Source: CAWUKT01 sp963923035 (GTDB lineage Bacteria; Bacteroidota; Bacteroidia; J057; JADKCL01). From it: DNA of 64,000 bases. How positions within the stretch are numbered: position 1 is the first letter of the stretch; each line of letters opens with the position of its first letter. The notes beneath the pieces are model-generated. The model was not told where the DNA came from, searched no databases, and worked only from the letters and a program-made list of their open reading frames with translations. Made by a program: the position numbers and the translations under genes. The stretch is from the NCBI GenBank assembly GCA_963923035.1, contig CAWUKT010000001.1, positions 1 to 64,000 of the forward strand, in the 5' to 3' direction. Below, in pieces: positions 43,343-52,741 of this stretch.

Positions 43343-45523
43343 TCAGTTTGCCACCTCCGCAATGAACTTTGCCCGGACCATTTGCAATTCTTCCCGTGGT
43401 ACGTCTCCTCCAAACTCCTTTTCTGCAATGTCCAGGTTGTCCGTCTCGGCGTGCATGAAATAGTCATAGATCTCATCAACGAGATCAGGATCCATTTCGT
43501 ATTTGATATAGTAATCGAGGTTCAGCTTGGTGCCGCTGTAAATGATGTCTTCGATGCTGTCCAGCAACTCGGCGAAAGACAGGTTTTTCAACCGCGCAAT
43601 CTCGTCGAGCGGGGTTTTGCGGTCGATGTGCTGGATCAGGAACAGCTTGTTCATTGAGCGCTTGCCGGTGCGTTTGACCAGGATGGTCTCGGGCCGCTCA
43701 ATGTCATTCTCCTCCATGTACTTCTTGATGAGCGTAATGAAGGGGCCGGCGAATTTGACGGCCTTTCCGCGTCCAACTCCGGTGATGTTCACGAACTCGT
43801 CGTCCGTGACCGGGAATTTGACCGCCATCTCTTCCAGCGAGGGATCCTGGAAGACCACGTAGGGCGGAATCCCTTTCTCCGAAGCGATTTGCTTCCGTAG
43901 CTTCTTCAACTTGTCGTAAAGGACCTTGTCGAAGGTTTTGAAGTCCTCAGCCTGTTCCGCCTCCTTTTGCCGCTCAAGTTCCTTGGGATCGCGGTACTTG
44001 AACAATTCGACGGACTCGGGATTTTGAAGGAAATTTTTCCCCTTCTCCGTCAACTTGATCACGCCGTACTCGTCGATGTCCTTCCTGAGGTAGCTGTTGA
44101 CGATGACCTGGGCGAAGATGGCTTTCCATTCCTTCTCGGAGAAATCCTTGCCCCGCCCGTGGATGGGGAGCTTGTCGTGCTCGTTGAGGACGACTTGCTG
44201 GCTGGTCGCGCCACGGAGGACGCGGACCATGTGCCCGATGCCAAATTTCTCTTTGACCTGCTTCGTAACGGCGAGGCTTTGCTTTACGTATTTCGTGCCG
44301 TCGATCCGCTCCTTGGGGTAGCGGCAATTGTCGCACATGCCCGAGCACTTGGTTTCGTCGAAGATCTCGCCGAAGTAGTGGAGCATGTATTTGCGGCGAC
44401 ACAGGCCCGATTCGCAGAAGGAGGCCATTTCCTGCAGGAGCAGGTGGCCGCTTTCCCGTTCGCTGACGGGTTTGTCCTTCATGAATTTTTCGAGCTTGAC
44501 GATGTCGTTGTAGTCGTAGAACAGGATGCAATTGCCTTCGAGGCCATCGCGACCGGCGCGGCCGGTCTCCTGGTAATAGCTCTCGATGCTCTTGGGGACA
44601 TCGTAGTGGATGACGTAGCGGACGTCCGGTTTGTCGATGCCCATCCCGAAGGCGATGGTGGCCACGATGACGTCGACTTCCTCGTTGAGGAAATTGTCCT
44701 GGTGTTCGGAGCGTTTTTTCGAATCGAGTCCGGCGTGATAGGGCTTGGCCTTGATGCCATTGACCTTCAGGATTTCGGCCAATTCTTCCACCTTGCGGCG
44801 GCTGAGGCAGTACACAATGCCCGATTTGCCCTGGTTTTTCTTGATGAACTTGATGATCTGCGTGACGGGGTCCACCTTCGGCCGGATCTCATAGTAGAGG
44901 TTGTGGCGGTTGAAGGAGGTGATGACGACTTTGGAGTCGTGGATCTTCAGGTTCTGTTTGATGTCGAGCTGGACCTTGGGGGTCGCCGTGGCGGTCAGGG
45001 CAATGATCGGCACGTGGTCGATGTGGTTGAGGATTTCGCGGATCCGGCGGTATTCCGGTCGGAAATCGTGTCCCCATTCTGAGATACAATGGGCTTCGTC
45101 AATGGCGACAAAAGAGATCTTCGCTTTTTTGAGAAAGTCGATGAATTCTTCCTTGACCAACGATTCCGGAGCCACGTACAGGAGCTTCAATTTCCGCTCA
45201 ATCGTCTTCTGCTTGACCGATTCATAGTCGCCCCGGTTCATACTGCTGTTCAGAAAACCCGCCTCGATACCGTGCGCCCGCAACTGATCGACCTGGTTTT
45301 TCATCAGCGCGATCAGGGGTGAAATGACCAATGCCGTCCCCTCTAATATGGTCGCTGGCAACTGGTAGCACAGCGATTTGCCCGCCCCGGTGGGCATAAT
45401 GACAAATGTATCACGACCGTCAAGGAGGTTTTGGATAACTTCTTCCTGCTTTCCCCGAAAATCCTCAAATCCGAAGTACTGCTTAAGAACCTCTTTCAGG
45501 TTTATTTTTTCTACTATCTCCAT
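43343..45523 (-). CDS. recQ: ATP-dependent DNA helicase RecQ
   Basis: A 726-residue 3'-5' helicase for recombination and replication repair. Walker A MPTGAGKS at 43-50, DEAH box IDEAHCIS at about 141-148, the Q(R)AGRDG helicase motif VI, the RecQ zinc site (CESGLCRR and CSGMCDNC), a winged helix and an HRDC domain at about 535-610 (GVGRGKAVKF). The C-terminal 110 residues after HRDC are an extra part common in Bacteroidota RecQ. The hydrolase downstream begins 1 bp after its stop, an unusual pairing. Confidence 0.96.
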   Translation of the reverse strand: MEIVEKINLKEVLKQYFGFEDFRGKQEEVIQNLLDGRDTFVIMPTGAGKSLCYQLPATILEGTALVISPLIALMKNQVDQLRAHGIEAGFLNSSMNRGDYESVKQKTIERKLKLLYVAPESLVKEEFIDFLKKAKISFVAIDEAHCISEWGHDFRPEYRRIREILNHIDHVPIIALTATATPKVQLDIKQNLKIHDSKVVITSFNRHNLYYEIRPKVDPVTQIIKFIKKNQGKSGIVYCLSRRKVEELAEILKVNGIKAKPYHAGLDSKKRSEHQDNFLNEEVDVIVATIAFGMGIDKPDVRYVIHYDVPKSIESYYQETGRAGRDGLEGNCILFYDYNDIVKLEKFMKDKPVSERESGHLLLQEMASFCESGLCRRKYMLHYFGEIFDETKCSGMCDNCRYPKERIDGTKYVKQSLAVTKQVKEKFGIGHMVRVLRGATSQQVVLNEHDKLPIHGRGKDFSEKEWKAIFAQVIVNSYLRKDIDEYGVIKLTEKGKNFLQNPESVELFKYRDPKELERQKEAEQAEDFKTFDKVLYDKLKKLRKQIASEKGIPPYVVFQDPSLEEMAVKFPVTDDEFVNITGVGRGKAVKFAGPFITLIKKYMEENDIERPETILVKRTGKRSMNKLFLIQHIDRKTPLDEIARLKNLSFAELLDSIEDIIYSGTKLNLDYYIKYEMDPDLVDEIYDYFMHAETDNLDIAEKEFGGDVPREELQMVRAKFIAEVAN

Positions 45524-45826
45524 CTACAAACTCTTCAATCATCTTTACATTAATTCCGCCTTTTCAGCGAAATGATCCATTATTAATAATAGCAATAATT
45601 TCCCGATTTTATTCTGAATACCTTAGATTTTTTTATCGTAATTTTGGCAGTAATACGACGTTCGTATTCAGATTTTGGGCCACGTTTCCCTGCATTTCAC
45701 CTCCTGTTTTTGACCCCATTTCTCGCAGAAAATGTCTTCTTTTTAGAGACATAGGGTGGAGGAAAAGGAGAATGAACCTTCGGAAATGAAACCCATCCCG
45801 AATAGTCCAGCGCCCTGAAATAACAA
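45524..45826. other. Intergenic region with an operator-like palindrome upstream of manC
   Basis: There is no gene in these 303 bp. TAATTTTG at 45639-45646 is an exact -7 match on the plus strand, followed after 5 bp by a perfect inverted repeat AATACGA-CGT-TCGTATT (45652-45668). Further on is a small hairpin ATGTCT/AGACAT (45732-45752). The leader to manC would be about 175 bases. Confidence 0.5.
45652..45668. promoter_or_regulatory. 17-bp palindrome at a predicted transcription start
   Basis: AATACGA and TCGTATT are exact inverted copies around a 3-bp centre. Its place right after a -7 element suggests a repressor site controlling manC. The regulator is unknown. Confidence 0.5.
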
Positions 45827-46915
45827 ATGAGAAAGAACGACTACGTAATCATCATGGCCGGCGGCATCGGAAGCCGTTTTTGGCCCATGAGCCGCACCAG
45901 CTACCCCAAGCAATTTCACGACATCCTCGGTACCGGACAGTCCATGATCCAAATGACATACGAGCGGATCGCGGCCTTTATTCCCACCGAGAATATTTTC
46001 ATAGTTACCAACGAACGCTACGGCCAACTTGTTCACGATCAGCTGCCTCAGGTCCGGCCGCAGGAGGTTCTCCTGGAACCCGTCGGGCGGAATACCGCGC
46101 CGTGCATCGCTTACGCGATCTTCAAAATCCGCAACCGGAACCCCAGCGCTGCTGTCCTCGTCGTCGGTTCCGATTACCTCATCCACGACAGCGAGGCCTT
46201 CCGCAAGGATGCCGAACTCGCCCTGGACGCGTGCAGCCAGAATCCCACGATCATGACCCTGGGCATCCCGCCCGCCTACCCCAATACCGGCTACGGCTAT
46301 ATCCAGTACATCGAGGACCAGGAAGGCGTCGAGCAAGATTACTATAAAGTCAAGACTTTTACCGAGAAGCCGACCCTCGAACTCGCCAAAACCTTCCTCC
46401 AAAGCGGCGATTTCCTCTGGAATTCAGGGATGTTTATTTTTTCTCTCCCCACCATCCTGGAAGCGTACAAAAGTTTCCTGCCCGACATGTACGAGATTTT
46501 CGACGATATTTCCGGGTCCATGGACACGGATGAGGAGGGAGCGGTCATTTCCCAGAGCTATTCCATGTGCCGGAACATCTCCGTCGACGACGGAATCATG
46601 GAGAAGGCTGAGAATATCCACGTGATCAAGGCGCATTTTGATTGGAGCGACCTCGGAACCTGGGGATCCGTCTACGAACAAATCGAGAAGGATTACCTCC
46701 AAAATGCCAGCCAGGGCAACCTGATGATTTTCAAGTCCAGCAACAACATGGTGCGGGTGGAGAACAAGGAAAAACTGGTCGTATTGCACGGTTTGGATGA
46801 TTTCATCGTGGTGGACACGGATGATGTGCTGTTGATTTGCAAAAAGGAAAACGAACAGGAGATCAAAACCGTTGTCAAGGAAGTGAAGAAAAACAGCGGA
46901 GAGAAGTACGCCTGA
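45827..46915 (+). CDS. manC: Mannose-1-phosphate guanylyltransferase
   Basis: A 362-residue cytosolic enzyme making GDP-mannose from mannose 1-phosphate and GTP, a precursor for capsule, EPS and fucose. The pyrophosphorylase signature MAGGIGSRFWPMSRTSYPKQF lies at about 10-30, followed by LLEPVGRNTAP and the FTEKP motif, then the WNSGMF and DWSDLGTW motifs. It lacks the phosphomannose isomerase half of bifunctional enzymes, as is normal for this short form. It is the first of four closely spaced plus-strand genes and supplies sugar to the polysaccharide pathways coded elsewhere in the window. Confidence 0.95.
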   Translation: MRKNDYVIIMAGGIGSRFWPMSRTSYPKQFHDILGTGQSMIQMTYERIAAFIPTENIFIVTNERYGQLVHDQLPQVRPQEVLLEPVGRNTAPCIAYAIFKIRNRNPSAAVLVVGSDYLIHDSEAFRKDAELALDACSQNPTIMTLGIPPAYPNTGYGYIQYIEDQEGVEQDYYKVKTFTEKPTLELAKTFLQSGDFLWNSGMFIFSLPTILEAYKSFLPDMYEIFDDISGSMDTDEEGAVISQSYSMCRNISVDDGIMEKAENIHVIKAHFDWSDLGTWGSVYEQIEKDYLQNASQGNLMIFKSSNNMVRVENKEKLVVLHGLDDFIVVDTDDVLLICKKENEQEIKTVVKEVKKNSGEKYA

Positions 46916-46938
46916 TCTCCCCCAACCATTGAATTAAC

Positions 46939-47508
46939 ATGTACCGCGAATTCATAGCGCGTAAATTTCCCTACAACGAAAGCGAAGGCATGTATGTGGC
47001 TCCGCGCCTGCCCGGCAGCAAGCTCGGCCGCATCCTGATGCGCGAAACCCGGGTGAAGCAGCCCGGCGACGTTGTGGCGATGTACCTCGATACGGGACTT
47101 TTTGGCAGTACCTACTTCATCCTGACGGATACGAAGGCCTTCTACGATGGCGGCGAATTCGAATTGGAGCGGGTGCGCTCGGCCGAGGCCGATGGAAAAT
47201 CGGTGAAGGTCTTCCTGGGAAATGCCACCGGAACGACGGCCACTTCGGTCCGGATCGGTGACCGCGACGTGGTCGCGGCCGTGGCCAAGCTCCTCGATGA
47301 CCTCGCCTTCCACGATCCCGAAAAAATCGCCGATGTCCAGAAGACCGAGCGCGATTACAAAGAATTTGAAGGCTCAGCCCTGGATTGGCTGCTGCTCCGC
47401 GATGAAGTCATGCGGACCATTGACATGCTCCACGAGAAATTCCAGGACGGAAAGTTGTCGCTGTTGGAGTATGAGAACAAAAAATCGGAATTGTTGGGCC
47501 GCTTGTAG
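46939..47508 (+). CDS. Hypothetical protein with PH-like and SHOCT-like parts
   Basis: A 189-residue cytosolic protein. The N-terminal 105 residues have the beta-strand rhythm of a bacterial PH-like domain (STYFILTDTKAFYDGGEFEL), and the last 28 residues (LHEKFQDGKLSLLEYENKK) resemble a SHOCT oligomerisation motif. Both are by eye and tentative. No catalytic motif is seen. It is 23 bp after manC and 18 bp before tatD. Confidence 0.78.
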   Translation: MYREFIARKFPYNESEGMYVAPRLPGSKLGRILMRETRVKQPGDVVAMYLDTGLFGSTYFILTDTKAFYDGGEFELERVRSAEADGKSVKVFLGNATGTTATSVRIGDRDVVAAVAKLLDDLAFHDPEKIADVQKTERDYKEFEGSALDWLLLRDEVMRTIDMLHEKFQDGKLSLLEYENKKSELLGRL

Positions 47509-47526
47509 GCCCCGAAAGGAATATCC

Positions 47527-48309
47527 ATGCAACTGATCGATACGCATTCCCACCTCTATTCCCCGAAATTTGATGCCGATATGGAGGCCATTGTGGAGCG
47601 GGCCCAAGCTGTCTTGTCCCACGTTTTCCTCCCCAATATCGACCTGAACTCCATTCCCCAGATGAAGGCCCTCCACCAACGGGCGCCGGAGTTCTTTTTC
47701 CCCATGCTCGGTCTCCATCCCTGCTATGTCAAGGACGATTTTGAGACGGTGCTGGCGGAATTGGAGAAGGAATGGGAAAACAATGCGGAACTGTACCACG
47801 GGGTCGGAGAAACGGGCCTGGACCTGTACTGGGACAAAAGCCATTTTGCCCAACAGCAGGCCTCATTGCGGGTCCACTGTCGTTGGGCGCGGGAGATGGA
47901 CTTGCCGCTGATCCTCCACGGCCGCGACGCGACGCCCGAGCTGATCCAACTGATCGGCGAAGAGCAGGACGGCCGCCTCAAAGGCATTTTCCATTGCTTT
48001 ACCGGCAGCCCCGAAGAAGCCGCACAAATCAAAGATTTGGGCTTTCTCATTGGGATCGGAGGCGTTTTGACCTACAAAAAAAGCGGTCTGGACGCCACCT
48101 GCCGCGAAATCAGCCTCGATCAGATCGTCCTCGAAACGGATTCGCCCTATTTGCCGCCGAGGCCCCACCGCGGCAAACGCAACGAAAGCAGTTACCTTCC
48201 CCTCATCGCCCGCAAGCTGGCGGACGTCAAGGAGGTCCCGGTCGGTGAAGTCGCCCGGGTCACTTCCGAGAACGCCCTCCGCCTCTTCGGCATGCTCACG
48301 ACCGCCTGA
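47527..48309 (+). CDS. TatD family metal-dependent hydrolase
   Basis: A 260-residue amidohydrolase-fold protein with DNase activity in known members. Metal ligands are the opening DTHSH (His7, His9), the Glu in GETGLDLYW, His residues in LRVHCRWA and FHCFTGS, and the Asp in LETDSPYL. The length is typical of TatD/YcfH. It ends 2 bp before the Nudix gene. The family may work in DNA repair or D-aminoacyl-tRNA or RNA quality control; the specific role is unknown. Confidence 0.93.
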   Translation: MQLIDTHSHLYSPKFDADMEAIVERAQAVLSHVFLPNIDLNSIPQMKALHQRAPEFFFPMLGLHPCYVKDDFETVLAELEKEWENNAELYHGVGETGLDLYWDKSHFAQQQASLRVHCRWAREMDLPLILHGRDATPELIQLIGEEQDGRLKGIFHCFTGSPEEAAQIKDLGFLIGIGGVLTYKKSGLDATCREISLDQIVLETDSPYLPPRPHRGKRNESSYLPLIARKLADVKEVPVGEVARVTSENALRLFGMLTTA

Positions 48310-48311
48310 AC

Positions 48312-48716
48312 ATGTTGTTGGTGACCTGCGCCATCATCGTCCGTGACGGCCGCGTTTTGGTGACGCAGCGCAGCGCCACCATGTCCCTGCCCTTGAAATG
48401 GGAATTTCCCGGCGGCAAATTGGAGCCGGGAGAAGCGGCCCGGACCTGTATTGTCCGGGAACTGGAAGAAGAATTGGGTTTGCAGACGCAGATCGTCGCG
48501 GGAGCGCCCGCGGTTCGGAATCCGAAGGAAAGCCCCACGCTCAAGCTGTTGCCGTTTGTGGTGCGGATTACCGGGGGCGAACTCCACTTATTGGAGCATG
48601 CAGAGGCGCGCTGGTGCTCACCAGTGGAAATGATGGCATTGGATTGGGCGGAGGCGGATTTGGAGGTGCTGGTGTGGTGGCAACGTCACCACGACCGGTT
48701 TGGCAGCGTTCGCTGA
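48312..48716 (+). CDS. MutT-like Nudix (deoxy)nucleoside triphosphate pyrophosphohydrolase
   Basis: A 134-residue Nudix hydrolase. The Nudix box GX5EX7REUXEEXGU is complete at residues 34-56 (GGKLEPGE through RELEEELG). The size and opening (LVTCAIIVRDGRVLVTQRS) match MutT/NudG-type house-cleaning enzymes that remove damaged nucleotides. It starts 2 bp after tatD and ends against the convergent dioxygenase gene with no gap. Confidence 0.92.
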   Translation: MLLVTCAIIVRDGRVLVTQRSATMSLPLKWEFPGGKLEPGEAARTCIVRELEEELGLQTQIVAGAPAVRNPKESPTLKLLPFVVRITGGELHLLEHAEARWCSPVEMMALDWAEADLEVLVWWQRHHDRFGSVR

Positions 48717-49247
48717 TCAGCTGAGTGCCTTGGCCTTGGTGGGATGAACCGTCCCGCAATTGGAACAGGTCCGCAACTCTTCACTGGAATAGAATTTCTC
48801 GAAGACGGGCTGCATCTGTTCCATGATATTTTCCATGAAGAAATATTCCTCGTACACCTTGTGGTCACAATTGGGGCAGTACCATTGCAGGCCATCGGTC
48901 ATGCCCGGTTGACGGACCTTCTCGATGACCAGCCCCACCGAATTGGCTTCCCGTTGCGGCGAATGGGGAACCTTGGCCGGGAGGAGGAAAATTTCGCCTT
49001 CCTTGATCGGAATATCGACCGGCTTTCCCTCGTCGACGACCTTCAGCACCATATTTCCTTCCAGCATATAGAAGAACTCTTCGCTTTCATTGTAGTGGTA
49101 ATCGGTGCGGGCATTCGGGCCGCCGACCACCATGACGATGAAGTCATCGACCTGTTCCCAAATCTGCTTGTTGCCGACCGGTGGCTTCAACAAGTGGCGG
49201 TTGTCGTCGATCCATTGCTTGAAATTGATGGTGTGAAATCCGGGCAT
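48717..49247 (-). CDS. nbaC: 3-Hydroxyanthranilate 3,4-dioxygenase
   Basis: A 176-residue Fe(II) cupin enzyme of the kynurenine pathway that opens the ring of 3-hydroxyanthranilate, leading to quinolinate and NAD. Iron ligands His51, Glu57 and His95 are all present (HYNESEEFF and VPHSPQR). The C-terminal rubredoxin-like pairs CPNC (124, 127) and CSNC (161, 164) are also kept, as in the bacterial dimeric form. Other kynurenine genes are not in this window. A good TTG-N20-TATATTTC promoter lies upstream. Confidence 0.96.
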   Translation of the reverse strand: MPGFHTINFKQWIDDNRHLLKPPVGNKQIWEQVDDFIVMVVGGPNARTDYHYNESEEFFYMLEGNMVLKVVDEGKPVDIPIKEGEIFLLPAKVPHSPQREANSVGLVIEKVRQPGMTDGLQWYCPNCDHKVYEEYFFMENIMEQMQPVFEKFYSSEELRTCSNCGTVHPTKAKALS

Positions 49248-49277
49248 AGACTTTCCTTGATTTTGTGGGTGCAGGAA

Positions 49278-49308
49278 GAAATATAGTGTTAATTTGAATG
49301 CTCGTCAA
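49278..49308 (-). promoter_or_regulatory. Promoter of the 3-hydroxyanthranilate dioxygenase gene
   Basis: Minus-strand TTG (49308-49306) and TATATTTC (49285-49278) are 20 bp apart; one mismatch in the -7 element. The start codon is 30 bp downstream. Confidence 0.6.
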
Positions 49309-49334
49309 TTTGTTTCAGCCCAATTTCGGTGAAG

Positions 49335-50876
49335 ATGCGCCGTGCCTCCCAAGTGTTTCTGCTCCTTTCGGTCCTTTTGCTGCTCGGCAACGTGGCCCTG
49401 CGTTGGGATGGTACCGCGGTCTGGGACGACGCCCATTTCTTCACCCGCTACGCGGACAATTTCCTTGCCCACGGCAATTTTGCCTGGAACGCCGATGAAC
49501 CGGCGACTTACGGCTTGACGGCTCCCTTATTTGGAGTCGTGATCGTGGTGCTGCGCCTGCTCGATGGCCCGGTTGCGGCCCATTTGTGGTTGCTGAGCGC
49601 CTTGTTTGCGGTGGTCGCAGGCCTGGGCGTTTGGCGGTTGGTGCGGGAAGGCGGGCTCAAGCAGGGGATGTCCGGGGAAAAAGTCTGGATCGGACTGGGT
49701 TTGGTGGTGGCGGTACAGGCACCCGCCTTGGCAGTCCATGCCACGAGTGGAATGGAAACGACGCTGGCCATGGCCTGGACGGCGGGTTGGTTGACCTTGG
49801 TGCTGCGGTTTCAGGGGAAACTGTCGCCGGGTCGGGGGCTGTTGCTGGGCGCTTTGGGCGGATTGTTGTACCTGTTGCGGCCGGAATTGCTGCTGCTGAC
49901 CGGCGGGGTGCCGCTGGTCCTGCTGTTGGGGCAACGCGATGCGTTGCAGCGGCGCATGGTGGCCTACTGGCTCCTGTTCACGGGGGCGGCCGTGCTGGCC
50001 TGCGCCTTTTTTGCCCTGACCTTCTTCGGAAGCCCCATTCCCCTGTCTTTTTTCGTCAAATCCCTCAATCCCTACGGCCCCGAATTCACCGCCCAGTTCC
50101 GCATCCAAGCCTGGCAATACCTGGGGATGTTTGCGCTGCTGAATGCCTTGCCCTTGGCGGCCATCGTCCTCAGTCTGATCCGCCACGGGCGGAAATGGAC
50201 ACGGCTCAACCTCGCTTTGCTGGCCTTCGTCGGCTTGTTCCTTGTATATCAAACCCTCGGCGTGCTCCCCGTCATGGGCTACCACCAACGCTTTTTGTAC
50301 CCCGTCTGGCCGGTGCTGATTTACCTCGGTTTCCGGGCCTGGAATGGACTGGAACTGGGAAAATCCCCGTTTTCCACCGGTCTCAAAGCTGCAATGGCCC
50401 TTTCCCTGGCCGCCGGATTCGCCCTGACGATCTTCTACCGCCCCGCCAACCTGAGCCGCCGCATTGGCCATTTCTCCATTGCCCAGATCTATACCGAACT
50501 GGGACAGCACAATTGGCATTTGCTCGATTCCCTGGCTGCATTTCCCCCCGACCTCCACCTCGCTTCCACCGAGCTGGGCATCCTCGCCACGATGAACCCT
50601 GGCAAGCGAATCACCGACCTGAGTGGCCTGAATGACCCGGTCCTTTCTCTAAAATTCGACCCAGACTACGTGGTCAAGCGCGCTCCGGACCTGCTGTATC
50701 TGCCCCATCCCCACAACGTGACCATGCAAACCACCTTGTTGGCATCTTCCTCCTTCCAGCAGAAGTACCAGATTTATCCGGCGGAGGAACTCGGGTCCTA
50801 TATGGGCATCGCAATTCGGAAAGACGGGAAATATTTTTTGGAATTGGTGCGTTTGGTGGAAGATGAAGGGTCCTGA
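49335..50876 (+). CDS. Multispanning membrane protein, GT-C/ArnT-like
   Basis: A 513-residue inner-membrane protein with about 10-12 hydrophobic segments. After the first segment comes an acidic outer loop (RWDGTAVWDDAHFFTRYADN), as in GT-C glycosyltransferases that use lipid-linked sugars, and the C-terminal 120 residues form a soluble part. This fits a mannosyl- or arabinosyl-transferase-like fold, but no family signature is certain. Start: ATG at 49335, with a GTG at 49329 also possible. It is transcribed away from the dioxygenase gene. Confidence 0.8.
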   Translation: MRRASQVFLLLSVLLLLGNVALRWDGTAVWDDAHFFTRYADNFLAHGNFAWNADEPATYGLTAPLFGVVIVVLRLLDGPVAAHLWLLSALFAVVAGLGVWRLVREGGLKQGMSGEKVWIGLGLVVAVQAPALAVHATSGMETTLAMAWTAGWLTLVLRFQGKLSPGRGLLLGALGGLLYLLRPELLLLTGGVPLVLLLGQRDALQRRMVAYWLLFTGAAVLACAFFALTFFGSPIPLSFFVKSLNPYGPEFTAQFRIQAWQYLGMFALLNALPLAAIVLSLIRHGRKWTRLNLALLAFVGLFLVYQTLGVLPVMGYHQRFLYPVWPVLIYLGFRAWNGLELGKSPFSTGLKAAMALSLAAGFALTIFYRPANLSRRIGHFSIAQIYTELGQHNWHLLDSLAAFPPDLHLASTELGILATMNPGKRITDLSGLNDPVLSLKFDPDYVVKRAPDLLYLPHPHNVTMQTTLLASSSFQQKYQIYPAEELGSYMGIAIRKDGKYFLELVRLVEDEGS

Positions 50877-50956
50877 AGACCGAACAAGGTGGACGCGCAA
50901 TTTTGGACCCTTTTCCAGTTTGAATTTTCCTTAGCTTTAATCCCAAATCTACGCCC

Positions 50957-52660
50957 ATGAAAAATTGTCACCGCGCCGTTCATCTGGTTTTGGCTCTTGC
51001 ATTGGTCTTTTCTCCGATGCTGCTCCAGGCCCAATTTGGGAAGAAGAAAAAAACCACATTTACCCGGGAGGATAGCTTGCGGGGTTCGGTCACTCCCGAG
51101 CGGGCCTGGTGGGACATGACCCATTGCGCGCTGGAAGTGAAGGTGAATCCGGAGGACAAAACGATTTCGGGGCAGAATACCATCACGTTCAAGACCCTGT
51201 CGGAAGGCCAGCGGATGCAGCTCGATTTGCAGGAGCCGATGGAGATTGAAGGGGTTGTGATGGGGGAAAAAGAATTGAAATACGAACGGGAAGGGGATGT
51301 CTTTTTTGTGGAAATGGAGGAGGTGCCGGGAGAAGGAGAATCGGGACAATTGACGGTAAAATTCAAAGGCAAACCCCGTATCGCGAAGATGCCGCCCTGG
51401 GATGGTGCTTTTTCGTGGCGGAAAGATAAAAAAGGGGATTATTTCATTGCGACGTCCTGTCAGGGAATGGGAGCGAGTGCCTGGTGGCCCTTGAAGGACC
51501 ACCCCTACGATGAGCCCGACAGCCTTTCCATTGCCATTACCGTCCCGAAAAAATTGCAGGCCGTCGCGAATGGCCGCTTGCGCTCAGTCGTCAAGAACAA
51601 GGACAAGACCACGACCTATACCTGGGCGGTCACCAGCCCCATCAACGCCTACGGCGTCAACATCAACATCGCGAACTACCGCGATTGGACCTCGACCTAT
51701 GAAGGCGAAAAAGGGCCGCTCGACTGCCACTTCTTCGTGTTGAAAGACAACTACGACAAGGCCCAGGAGCACTTCCAGCAGGTCGACCAAATGTTCGAAG
51801 CCTTCGAACACTGGTTTGGACCCTATCCGTTTTACGAAGACGGCTACAAGCTGGTCGAGGTACCCTACCTCGGTATGGAGCACCAAAGTTCCGTGACCTA
51901 TGGGAACAAGTACAAAATGGGCTACCTGGGTCGCGATTTGTCGATGACGGGCTACGGCCTCAAATTCGATTATATCATCGTGCATGAGTCGGGCCACGAA
52001 TGGTTCGCCAACAACATCACGCATTCTGATGTGGCCGATTTTTGGATCCATGAAGGCTTCACCCAATACAGCGAAGCCCTGTTTGTGGAGTACCACTACG
52101 GCAAGGAAGCCGGCGCCGAATATGTCCGGGGCCTGCGCTTTTCCATCAACAACCGCGAGCCGTTGATTTCGCCCTACGACGTGAACGAGACCGGCAGCGG
52201 GGATTCGTACGCCAAGGGCGCGAACATGCTCCATACGCTGCGCACGGTCCTCAACGACGATGAGGCCTGGCGCGAAATCCTCCGCGGGATCAACCGCGAT
52301 TTCTACCACCAAACCGTTTCCAGCGCTCAGATCGAGGCCTATATCAATGCCCGCATCCCCAATTACAATGCGGCGAAGTTCTTCGACCAGTACCTGCGGG
52401 ACCCCCGCCTGCCCGTATTTGCCTACTACCGCGACGGCGCGACGCTGAAGTACCAGTACCAGGGAGCCGTCGATGGATTTGACCTGCCCCTCCGGATGAA
52501 GGTGGGCGGAGAAGAGCGGGTATTGAACCCGGGCACGGAGGGTTGGCAGGAAATGGATTTGGGCGATGCGGAAACGACCTTCGAAGTGAACAAGGACTAC
52601 TATGTGCGGTGGCTCAAAGTGAAAAAAGACCCGGAAGAAGCAAAAGAGGGCGAGGGATGA
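50957..52660 (+). CDS. M1 family zinc aminopeptidase, exported
   Basis: A 567-residue exported metallopeptidase. Signal sequence to about residue 26 (LLQAQ), M1 beta-domain at about 45-240, then the substrate loop GMEHQ at 306-310 (in place of GAMEN) and the zinc site HESGH at 343-347 with Glu366 in WIHEGF. The C-terminal ARM-like domain of large M1 enzymes is shortened. Expected to trim peptides in the periplasm or at the surface. No T9SS tail is present. Confidence 0.93.
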   Translation: MKNCHRAVHLVLALALVFSPMLLQAQFGKKKKTTFTREDSLRGSVTPERAWWDMTHCALEVKVNPEDKTISGQNTITFKTLSEGQRMQLDLQEPMEIEGVVMGEKELKYEREGDVFFVEMEEVPGEGESGQLTVKFKGKPRIAKMPPWDGAFSWRKDKKGDYFIATSCQGMGASAWWPLKDHPYDEPDSLSIAITVPKKLQAVANGRLRSVVKNKDKTTTYTWAVTSPINAYGVNINIANYRDWTSTYEGEKGPLDCHFFVLKDNYDKAQEHFQQVDQMFEAFEHWFGPYPFYEDGYKLVEVPYLGMEHQSSVTYGNKYKMGYLGRDLSMTGYGLKFDYIIVHESGHEWFANNITHSDVADFWIHEGFTQYSEALFVEYHYGKEAGAEYVRGLRFSINNREPLISPYDVNETGSGDSYAKGANMLHTLRTVLNDDEAWREILRGINRDFYHQTVSSAQIEAYINARIPNYNAAKFFDQYLRDPRLPVFAYYRDGATLKYQYQGAVDGFDLPLRMKVGGEERVLNPGTEGWQEMDLGDAETTFEVNKDYYVRWLKVKKDPEEAKEGEG

Positions 52661-52687
52661 TCCGAATGGTCACCGGGAAAAAATAAA

Positions 52688-52713
52688 CAGGGGGCTCCAC
52701 GTGGAGCCCCCTG
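52688..52713 (-). terminator. Strong 26-bp palindrome, terminator of the S74 gene
   Basis: A fully symmetrical stem (CAGGGGGCTCCAC facing GTGGAGCCCCCTG). On the minus strand it is followed by a T-rich stretch (TTTATTTTTTC), so it ends the minus-strand gene at 52742. It may also block the convergent M1 transcript. Confidence 0.8.
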
Positions 52714-52741
52714 CCATTTACAACCTAAATATTTCCAACTA

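Noticed and set aside
42136..43479. Start of the serine hydrolase at 43479
   Set aside because: It would overlap the end of RecQ by more than 130 bp and bury the signal peptide; the TTG at 43341 or the GTG at 43302 fits better.
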